64,000 nucleotides of DNA. Origin: JASHVB01 sp963762885. Lineage in GTDB: Bacteria > Pseudomonadota > Alphaproteobacteria > Acetobacterales > Acetobacteraceae. The position numbers and the translations under genes were made by a program. Location of the stretch: positions 69,218-133,217 of the forward strand of contig CAVXNH010000098.1 of NCBI GenBank assembly GCA_963762885.1. Reading direction: 5' to 3'. The first letter of the stretch is position 1, and each line of letters starts with the position of its first letter. The notes below the pieces were generated by a model. It saw only the letters and a program-made list of their open reading frames with translations, ran no database searches and was not told where the DNA came from. Shown here piece by piece: positions 56,824 through 64,000 of the stretch.

Positions 56824-56938
56824 GTGTTTGCTCCTGTGAGAGGCGGACCAATCGCGGTGACGGCCGGAAATCTGAGTCCCGCCGCGACGATCCAACTAGG
56901 TGGTGGAAATTGCATGCGCCTGTGAGTAGGATTCACAA
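56824..56938. promoter_or_regulatory. Divergent promoter region between cupin operon and lysR
   Basis: A 115-bp intergenic region between divergently read genes, the usual location of LysR binding sites. The most AT-rich part lies within 50 bp of the lysR start. No exact T-N11-A palindrome could be fixed by eye. Confidence 0.45.
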
Positions 56939-57832
56939 ATGGCGCGCGAGACCTTCGATGACCTGGCGGGGTTCCTGGTTGTGGCGCAGGAACGCAGCTT
57001 CACCCGGGCGGCCGCCAAGCTCGGTGTGACGCCGTCCGCGCTCAGCCATTCGATCCAGGGGCTCGAGGCGAGGCTCGGCGTCCGTCTCCTGAACCGTACG
57101 ACCCGAAGCGTGTCCGCCAGCGAGGCCGGTGAGCGCCTGCTCCTGACGATCGCGCCGCGTTTCGAGGAGATCGAGGGCGAGCTCGCGCGTCTGCGCGAGA
57201 CGAAGGGGAAGCCGGCCGGCACCATCCGCATCAACGCGATCGACTACGCCGTCGACGCGATCCTGTGGCCGAAGCTGACGCCGCTCTTGCGCGCCCATCC
57301 GGACATCCATGTCGAGATCGCGATCGACTACGCGCTGACCGACATCGTCGCCGGACGTTTCGACGCCGGCGTGCGCAGCGGCTCGCAGGTCGCCAGGGAC
57401 ATGATCGCCGCCCGCATCGGCCCGGACTTCCGGTTCGCGGTGGTTGGCTCACCCGCCTATTTCAAGAGCCGCAAGCCGCCCCGAACGCCCGCCGATCTCG
57501 CCGATCACGTCTGCATCAACCTGCGCCTGCCGACCTACGGCGGCCTCTACGCCTGGGAACTCGAGCGCGGCGGCCGCGAGGAGCGGGTGCGGGTCAACGG
57601 CCAGCTCACCTTCAACACCACGGCGAGGATGCTGACGGCGGCGCTGGACGGCTTCGGTCTAGCCTATGTGCCGGAGGACCTCGCGGCTCGAGACATCTCG
57701 GAGGGTCGATTGACGCCGACGCTCGAAGACTGGTGGCCGACGGCAGAAGGGTACCATCTTTACTATCCGAGCCGGCGGCAGGCCTCGCCGGCATTTGTCG
57801 CAGTTGTCGAGGCACTGAGGCATCGAACATGA
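56939..57832 (+). CDS. LysR-family transcriptional regulator
   Basis: A 297-residue LysR regulator, intact. Winged HTH: FLVVAQERSFTRAAAKLGVT then PSALSHSIQGLEARLGVRLL and NRTTRSVSASEAGERLL; effector domain with GTIRINAIDYAVDAILWPKL and GRFDAGVRSGSQVARDMIAA. Close in layout to the group controlling short oxidoreductase/tautomerase operons. Divergent position suggests it activates or represses the cupin-to-SDR operon and itself. The inducer is unknown. Confidence 0.94.
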   Translation: MARETFDDLAGFLVVAQERSFTRAAAKLGVTPSALSHSIQGLEARLGVRLLNRTTRSVSASEAGERLLLTIAPRFEEIEGELARLRETKGKPAGTIRINAIDYAVDAILWPKLTPLLRAHPDIHVEIAIDYALTDIVAGRFDAGVRSGSQVARDMIAARIGPDFRFAVVGSPAYFKSRKPPRTPADLADHVCINLRLPTYGGLYAWELERGGREERVRVNGQLTFNTTARMLTAALDGFGLAYVPEDLAARDISEGRLTPTLEDWWPTAEGYHLYYPSRRQASPAFVAVVEALRHRT

Positions 57833-58427
57833 GGGTTCGGCGGTGGCGACCGCACGGGTCGATCGTCTCCTTGATGGCGCGTCTGTCAGTTTCAGCGACC
57901 GGCAGCTTTCTAAGGTTCAGCGCGCGTTCCCGTTGAACCGGCAAGGGCCGCACCGGGTCGACTTTACCCGTTCGCTAAGCCGCCCGCGACCGCCCGCTCT
58001 ATGCGCGAAGCGCCCGTAATGGGAGTTCGGGACCGAGGCGCTTTGCCGCGTAGGTCGGAGGGGCAAGAGTCGACGTTAAGAAAGCCAACGGCCGATTGCA
58101 CCGCTCACTACGCATTGCCGGGCGGCAGTTGGTCCACGAAGTCTCGTCCGAAGCTGTAATTTGTCGCGAGCGATTGAACGTCGCCAGTGATGTATTGCGT
58201 TGATAGACGACTTCGTCGTGAACAATTCTAGTCCAATCGATTGACTTAAGCTTCCAGACGGAGCGGTTCGGGGCGACCGGCCGCGTCAAATCGTCCAGAC
58301 AACCACGTCGCCGGGCGCTCAAGCGTAGCCGCTTGATCTGGCGCAATACGCAACTCGTCCGTGCGTGATACCCATCTTCAATGCGTCGCCCGGTGGCGAC
58401 GGCGTCAACAAACTGAGGGAGGTCGAA
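57833..58427. other. Non-coding stretch between lysR and thioredoxin
   Basis: No supported gene; frames are short and without family resemblance. The last 100 bases lead into the thioredoxin-hox unit and may hold its promoter. No clear sigma-54 or sigma-70 elements were fixed by eye. Confidence 0.5.
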
Positions 58428-58752
58428 ATGGCGAATATGGCCATTGTGACGGACTCAAGTTTCGAGACCGACGTCATCAGATCAAGTGACCCTGTCGGTG
58501 GTCGACTTCTGGGCGGAGTGGTGCGGTCCCTGCCGCATGATCGCGCCCGCCCTTGAGGAGATCGCGTCTGATCTGCAAGGCAAGGTGAGAATCGTCAAGC
58601 TCAACGTCGATGAGAACCCTGAAGTGGCTAGAAAGCACGGGGTTCGTTCGATTCCAACGCTGATGATCTTCAAGGGCGGAAAGGCCATCGCCACCAAGGT
58701 CGGCGCCGGTCCGAAGTCCGAGCTATCTCACTGGATCAACGCGACAATGTGA
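58428..58752 (+). CDS. trxA: Thioredoxin (one-base insertion)
   Basis: A 107-residue thioredoxin: VTDSSFETDVIRSSDPV, then after removing one G near 58497 VVDFWAEWCGPCRMIAPALE with the active-site WCGPC, later KVRIVKLNVDENPEVARKHG and VRSIPTLMIFKGGKAIATKV (cis-Pro after SI). GGGAGG lies before the ATG at 58428. It is the first gene of the rightward unit leading into hoxE; a 67-bp gap separates them. It may keep the hydrogenase or associated thiol enzymes reduced. Confidence 0.9.
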
Positions 58753-58819
58753 ACATTGGCTTGGGATGGCCCGCGAGAAAGCCCGCAAACCAAGCCACAG
58801 CCAGCCAGGGAGACGACCC

Positions 58820-59354
58820 ATGCACAGCGCCGTCGCGCCACGCTCGCGGATTTCGACCCGGCGTTCATCGACGCGATCATCGCCGAGCGGACGGGCAAGC
58901 CCGGCGCGCTCCTTGGCATCCTGGAGAATGTCCAGGACCATGATCCGTCCCGCCATCTGCCGGCGCCCGTCCTCGAATATATCGGGGCGAAGACCGGAGT
59001 GCCCCTGTCCCGGCTTCTACAGCGTGGTGACTTTCTATGCGCTCTTCAGCCTGGAGCCGCAGGGGCGCAACACCGTGTGCATCTGCCGGGGCACCGCTTG
59101 CCACACCCACGGTTCGCGCGACTTGTTGGAGGCTCACCATGCGGCTTGGGCTGCAAGCCGCAGAGGACGGGGAGACGGAGAGCCTGTCGCTCACGACGCC
59201 CGACGGCCGCGCGACGCTCCGGACTGTAGCCTGCTTCGGCCAGTGCGCGCTCGCGCCAGTCATTGAGGTCAATCACACCATCTTCGGACACATGAACGAG
59301 CGCTCGTTGCTTAAGGAACTCGACGCGCTCGACCAAGGAGGCCGTCTGTCATGA
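58820..59354 (+). CDS. hoxE: HoxE, NuoE-like [2Fe-2S] subunit of bidirectional hydrogenase (frameshifted)
   Basis: A 177-residue thioredoxin-like [2Fe-2S] protein. Joined frames: MHSAVAPR, then LADFDPAFIDAIIAERTGKP and VLEYIGAKTGVPLSR, then FYSVVTFYALFSLEPQGRNT, VCICRGTACHTHGSRDLLE, then RLGLQAAEDGETESLSL and VACFGQCALAPVIEVNHTIF. The cluster ligands are in CICRGTAC and CFGQCA. Breaks are near 58840, 59010 and 59131. GGGAGA precedes the ATG at 58820, and the stop overlaps the hoxF start (ATGA). It brings electrons between the NADH module and other acceptors. Confidence 0.85.
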
Positions 59355-62300
59355 CCGCCATCCGCGATCTCGCCAATTTCAACGCGGTCCACGGCGCCGG
59401 CCTGGCGAAACTGCTGCCGCCCCGGCCGCGCATCGCGGTCGGCATGGGCACCTGCGGGTCGGGCAACGGCGCCGAGGCGGTGATGCACGCCTTCGCCGAG
59501 GCCATCCAACAGCGCGGCCTCGACATCGACCTGGTCCGAACCGGCTGCTTCGGCTTCTGCGCCGAGGAGCCGCTGGTCAACCTCCGCCTGCCGGGCCAGC
59601 CGCTGGTCATCCTCCACCGGGTGCGGGTGAACCACGTCGACCGGATCCTCGACGACCTCGCGGCAAAGACGGTTCCCGCCGAGCTGGCGCTATGCCGGAT
59701 CGAGGAGTGGAACCATCTGACCTCGCACGTCCAATACGGCGCCGGCTTCCCAGATATTCCGCTGTGGAACGAGGTGCCGTTTTTCCGCGGCCAGAAGAAG
59801 ATCGTGCTCCGCAACGCCGGGCTGATCAATCCCGACGATATCGAGGAATACATCGCCGTCGGCGGCTACCAGGCCCTGTACAAGGTTCTGATCGACGGGA
59901 CGCCCGAGGCGGCCAATGATCAGATCAAGCAATCCGGCCTGCGCGGGCGCGGCGGCGCCGGATATCGACCGGCCTGAAATGGGAGTTTTTGCGCAAGGCC
60001 AAGGCTGAGCGCAAATTCCTGATCTGCAACGCGGACGAGGGCGATCGGCGCCTACATGAACCGCAACGAGATCGAAAGCGATCCGCACGCCTGATCGAGG
60101 GCATGGCGATCGGCGCCTATATCACCGGCGCGACCGACGGCGTCATCTACATCCGGGCCGAGTATCCCTTGGCCGTGCATCACTGAATCTGGCCATCGGT
60201 CAGGCCCGCGAATACGGACTCCTTGGCAAGGACATCCTGGGCGCGGATTTCCTTCGATATCGATATCGTGGAAGGGGCGGGCGCCTTCGTCTGCGGCGAG
60301 GAGACGGCGCTGATCGCCTCGCTCGAAGGACGCGCCGGCCGGCCCCGCCCGCGCCCGCCGTTCCCCGCCGAAAAGGGCCTCTGGGGCTATCCGACCAACA
60401 TCAACAACGTCGAAACCTGGTTCAACATCGCGCCGATCATCGCCTTGGGGCCCGCGTGGTTCGCGGAGACCGGCGGCGGCGCCAGCGCCGGCACCAAGGT
60501 CTTCTCTCTGGTCGGCAAGGTGCGCAACACCGGGCTGGTGGAAATGCCGCTCGGCACGCCGCTCGGCGAATCGTCCACGCGGTCGGCGGCGGCAGCCTGC
60601 ACGGCCATCCGGTCAAGGCGGTGCAGACCGGCGGGCCATCGGGCGGCTGCATCCCGCCCGATCTATTCGAAACGCCTGTCGACTACGAGTCGCTCGGGCA
60701 AGCTCGGCGCGATCATGGGCTCGGGCGGCATGGTGGTGATGGACGAAGACAATTGCATGGTCGACGTCGCCCGCTACTTCATCCAGTTCACCCGCTCGGA
60801 ATCCTGCGGCAAATGCACGCCCTGCCGGGTGGGGCTCGACAAGGCGCTGCGCATTCTCACCCGCATCACCAAGGGTCAGGGACGCGAGGAGGATCTCGCC
60901 GACCTCGACGAACTGGGGCGAATGATCCGCGAGACCTCGCTCTGCGGGCTGGGCCAGACAGCGCCCAATTCCTGCTCACCACGCTGCGCCACTTCCACGA
61001 CGAGTTCGAGGACCACATCCACGCCCGGCGGTGCCGGGCCGGCGTATGCCAGGATCTCGTCCTTTCGCCGTGCGAGAACTCCTGCCCGCTGCACATGAAT
61101 ATTCCCGCGCTTCCTCGAGCTCTACAAGGAAGGGCGGATGGCCGACGCCTTCCTGTCGGTGATCATGGACAATCCCTTGCCGGCCTCCACCGGCCGGGTC
61201 TGCCAACACCCCTGCGACAACCGTTGCCGGCGCCAAGACCTTGGACGAGTCGGTCAACATGCGCGAGGTGCATCGTCTGATCGCCGACACGGTGCTGCTG
61301 AGGCGACGCGTTCGAACGCGTTGCGGAGGAGATCGCCGCGCGCCGCCTGCCGCCGACCGGCCGCAAAGTGGCAGTCGTCGGCGCCGGCCCGCCGGCCTGA
61401 CCGCCGCGTTTTACCTCGCGCTGCTCGGCCACGCCGTCACCGTGTTCGAAGACCACGCCGAGCCCGGCGGCATGTTGCGCTACGCCCTGCCGGAGTACCG
61501 CCTGCCGAAGGCTGTCCTCGACCACGAGATCGAGATCATCAGACGCCTGGAGTCGAGTTCGTGTTCGACACCAAGGTCGGCAAGGACTTGTCGCTGAACG
61601 AGCTGGACGCGGGCTTCGACGCCGTGTTCCTCTCGATCGGCACTTGGAAGGAATCCTGGGTCTATCTGCCCGGCACCGAACTCGCCGGCGTGCGTCCAGC
61701 CCTGCCGTTCCTCGAGGGGGTGGCGACCGGCGAAACCATGCCGATCGGCCACCACGTGGCGGTGATCGGCGGTGGCAACGCCGCCATCAACTCGGCCCGC
61801 ACCGCCGTGCGCCTCGGAGCGTCGGCCACCATCATCTATCGACGCGAACGCAAGGACATGCCGGCGATCGAGGAGGAGGTGGAGGCGGCCGAGCAGGAGG
61901 GCGTGCGATTCCAATTCCTTGCGGCTCCGCACCGCATCGTCGGCGAGCATGGCGAGGTGAAGGGCGTCGAGGTGGTCAAGACCCGTCTCGGCGAGTTCGA
62001 TGGCTCCGGCCGCCGCCGGCCGATCCTCACCGACGAGGTCCGGATGATCCGCTGCAGCAGCGTGATCCTGGCGGTCGGCGAGGCGGTCGATCGCGACTTC
62101 TGCGCGGCCTCGGGGCTAAGCGTCAAGGAAAGCGGCGTGCTCGACGTCAATCGCTACAGCCTCGAGACGAGCCGGGAGAAGTTCTACGCCGGCGGCGACC
62201 TCGTCACGGGCGCCTCCAACATCTCCAACGCCATGGGCTACGGCAAGGACGCGGCCCGCCACATCGACGCGCGGCTCAGCGGCCACGAGCGGTTCGACGA

Positions 62301-62510
62301 CATCCTGCCGAAATTACCTACGACCAGAGGGTCCCGGACCCTGATCCCGCCCGCCGCCATCACGGCCGCGACCTGCCGGCCGCCGCCCGGCGCCGGTCCT
62401 TCGCGGAGGCGACCGAAAGCCTGTCGTCCGAGGAAGCGGCCAGGGAATCCGCCCGCTGCCTGCGCTGCGACATTCGCGACGCCTCCGGCCACGTCGCCAA
62501 TCGTCAATAG
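59351..62510 (+). CDS. hoxF: HoxF-like NADH/FMN subunit fused to GltD-like FAD module (many frameshifts)
   Basis: About 1050 residues after joining frames. Order: thioredoxin-like [2Fe-2S] domain (GMGTCGSGNGA, TGCFGFCAEEP); FMN/NADH domain (SGLRGRGGAGYPTGLKWEFL, ICNADEGD, VEGAGAFVCGEETALIASLE); [4Fe-4S] domain (SESCGKCTPCRVGLDKALRI, TSLCGLGQ); then CENSCPLHMNIP and CQHPCDNRCR, as in GltD/DPYD iron-sulfur domains; FAD/NAD folds (VAVVGAGPAGLTAAFYLALL, VAVIGGGNAAINSARTAVRL, KFYAGGDLVTGASNISNAMG); final RCLRCDIRDASGH. Likely breaks: 59967, 60045, 60092, 60183, 60240, 60568, 60695, 60972, 61107, 61228, 61302, 61390, 61549, 62317, mostly single lost C or G. A second flavin module on HoxF suggests two pyridine-nucleotide or ferredoxin contacts. 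Confidence 0.82.
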
Positions 62511-62523
62511 GGAGTAGAGGCCC

Positions 62524-63236
62524 GTGCCCGCGCAAATCTCCGTGAAAATCGACGGCGAACTGTGCACCGCCGCCGAAGGGCAGACCCTCTTCGAGGTGGC
62601 CGAAGCCAACGGCAAATTCATTCCCTCGCTGTGCCGCCTCGAAGGGGTGAGCGCCGCCGGCTCCTGCCGCCTGTGCCTCGTCGAGGTGTCGGGGGTCGAT
62701 CGTCTCCTGCCCGCCTGCACCACGCCGGCGCAGCGCGGCATGGCGGTCGCCACAACCTCGGACCGCCTGAACTCGTCATCGGCGCCTGGCGGTGGAGCTG
62801 CTGCTCGATCGAGCGCAACCACTTCTGCGCGGTCTGCGTGTCCAACGGCCATTGCGAGCTGCAGGCTTTGGCGCAAACGTCTGGGCGTCACCCATGTCCG
62901 CTATCCCTACAATTCGCCGCGCCTGCCCGTCGACATGTCGCATCCGCGCTTCGTCCTCGATCACAATCGATGCATCCTGTGCAGCCGTTGCGTGCGGGTG
63001 TGCGACGAGATCGAAGGCGCCCACGTCTGGGACATCGGCGGCCGCGGCATCGGCTCGCGCGTTGTGGCGGAACTCAGCAAGCCGTGGGCGAATCGCGCGC
63101 CTGCACGAGTTGCGGCAAGTGCGTGCAGGTCTGCCCCACCGGCGCCCTGGTCGAGAAGGGCTATGCAGTCGAGGAGATGACCCGGAGCAATGCGGCCGTC
63201 GGCCGTTTGGCGAGCAGGAAGGAGCCCGCGCTATGA
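62524..63236 (+). CDS. hoxU: HoxU, Fe-S subunit of hydrogenase diaphorase (frameshifted)
   Basis: About 240 residues from GTG 62524 with GTAGAGG upstream. N-terminal [2Fe-2S]: KFIPSLCRLEGVSAAGSCRL then CLVEVSG and LLPACTTPAQRGMAVATTSD; then in other frames RRLAVELLL, IERNHFCAVCVSNGHCELQA; then LGVTHVRYPYNSPRLPVDMS, FVLDHNRCILCSRCVRVCDE; finally ACTSCGKCVQVCPTGALVEK. It is the NuoG-N-like electron wire between HoxF and HoxY. Breaks near 62780, 62810, 62877 and 63088. Its TGA overlaps the hoxY ATG. Confidence 0.87.
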
Positions 63237-63761
63237 CCAAGGCGAGACTGGCCACCTGCTGGCTCGACGGCTGTTCCGGCTGCCACATGTCGCTGCTCGA
63301 CATCGACGAGGCGCTCGTCGCCGTCGCTCCGCAGATTGACCTGCTCTACGGGCCGCTGGTCGACGCCCAGGAATTTCCCCCGACATAGACGTCGCCTTCG
63401 TCGAAGGCGCCGACAGTAGCCAGGACGACCTGGAGAAGATCCGGCTCGTGCGCCGGAACTCTCACATCCTGGTGGCGCTTGGCGACTGCGCCGTTACCGG
63501 CAATGTCCCGGCGATGCGCGACCCGATCCCAGTGAAGACGATCATGGAACGGGTCTATGTGGAGGGGGCCGACTTCGCCAAGGGCGTCCCGAACCAGGTC
63601 GTGCCACCGCTGCTCAAGCAGGCGGTTCCGCTGCAAGACGTGGTGAAGGTCGACCTGCACGTGCCGGGCTGCCCGCCCCCGTCCCGCCTGATCCTTTTCG
63701 TCCTCAAGGAATTGCTGGATGGCCGCATCCCCGACCTGAGGTCCGGGCCCGGTTCGGCTGA
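63233..63761 (+). CDS. hoxY: HoxY, [NiFe] hydrogenase small subunit (frameshifted)
   Basis: About 176 residues, the short single-cluster small subunit typical of bidirectional hydrogenases. Proximal cluster ligands: LATCWLDGCSGCHMSLLDID, VALGDCAVTGNVPAMRDPI and LHVPGCPPPSRLILFVLKEL. One C lost near 63379 breaks EFPP/DIDVAFVEGADSSQDD; one base lost near 63750 hides the expected end (RFG then TGA at 63761), which otherwise reads in frame into hoxH. GGAAGGAG lies before the ATG. Confidence 0.88.
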
Positions 63762-63771
63762 GGAGCCCGTC

Positions 63772-64000
63772 ATGAGAACCATCGTCATTGACCCGGTGAC
63801 GCGCATCGAGGGCCACGCCAAGATCACCATTGAGCTCGACGACAACGATGAGGTCGCCCGCACCGCCTTCCACGTGACGCAAGTGCGCGGCTTCGAGAAG
63901 TTCTGCGAGGGGCGGCCCTACTACGAGATGCCGTCGATCACCGCCCGCATCTGCGGCATCTGCCCGATCAGCCATTTGCTGGCCTCGGCCAAGGCCTGCG
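63772..64000 (+). CDS. hoxH: HoxH, [NiFe] hydrogenase large subunit (5' part only)
   Basis: The first 76 codons of the catalytic subunit are in the window. MRTIVIDPVTRIEGHAKITI, VTQVRGFEKFCEGRPYYEMP and the nickel-binding SITARICGICPISHLLASAK (first CxxC) identify it as the large subunit of a bidirectional NAD(P)-linked (group 3d-like) enzyme, different from the group 3b large subunit at 32361-33650. TGAGGAG lies before the ATG. The C-terminal CxxC motif and any protease gene lie beyond the right edge. Confidence 0.93.
   Translation, partial: MRTIVIDPVTRIEGHAKITIELDDNDEVARTAFHVTQVRGFEKFCEGRPYYEMPSITARICGICPISHLLASAKAC

Noticed and set aside
59351..63761. Programmed frameshifting in the hox genes
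   Set aside because: More than twenty shifts at unrelated sequences, with both directions of correction, cannot be programmed; error or decay is far more likely.

Overview
The window is about 64 kb of GC-rich DNA with alphaproteobacterial character. In the left 40 kb the families and intergenic palindromes look like Acetobacteraceae/Rhodospirillales, but this is an inference from gene content without marker genes. No rRNA, tRNA or CRISPR array was seen. Layout: (1) 0-5 kb: a multi-GAF sensor gene running off the left edge, a decayed histidine-kinase tail, an orphan HigA antitoxin and small hypotheticals. (2) 5-31 kb: a catabolic region with two sugar-type ABC transporters (binding protein plus two permeases each, no ATPase in view), branched-chain amino-acid-type and NitT/TauT-type binding proteins, a two-subunit molybdenum hydroxylase, a creatininase-family amidohydrolase, a COG4091-type oxidoreductase, a nucleoside transporter, an oxaloacetate-decarboxylase-like enzyme, a thioesterase, a luciferase-like monooxygenase, a CaiB/BaiF CoA-transferase and two MFS carriers. 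(3) 31.8-37 kb: a compact leftward operon for a soluble group 3b-like [NiFe] hydrogenase: diaphorase-side Fe-S subunit, a cyclic-nucleotide-binding-domain protein, a PyrK-like flavin/2Fe-2S subunit, small and large subunits, and the maturation protease. Hsp20, a DUF2934 protein and a REC-EAL phosphodiesterase follow.

From about 40 to 52 kb the sequence becomes AT-richer and patchy: small hypotheticals, a MORN-repeat secreted protein, an alpha/beta hydrolase, then a mobile-element-like stretch with a putative ADP-ribosyltransferase-fold protein overlapping a small HTH protein, paired perfect palindromes, a PD-(D/E)XK-like protein, a tyrosine recombinase, 1.4 kb of repeat-bearing non-coding DNA and a large primase-helicase (DUF5906-like). 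The primase-helicase stops abruptly at about 51.95 kb against the tail of an unrelated TPR-type gene.

Right of that junction (52-64 kb) lie a broken integrase, a LysR regulator divergent from a cupin/tautomerase/carboxymuconolactone-decarboxylase/MFS/SDR operon, and thioredoxin followed by hoxEFUYH, a bidirectional NAD(P)-linked [NiFe] hydrogenase. Its HoxF carries a GltD-like flavoprotein extension, and HoxH runs off the right edge.

Apparent single-base indels are rare to the left (about five in 52 kb) but very dense to the right: more than twenty in the 5.3 kb trx-hox segment alone, nearly all restoring a conserved protein when one or two bases are added or removed. This points to unpolished or low-coverage consensus, or to a join between differently sequenced pieces, more than to biological decay. 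Frameshifted genes are therefore given as single loci with the likely breakpoints. If the contig is genuine, the organism has two different cytosolic NAD(P)-coupled hydrogenases within 27 kb.
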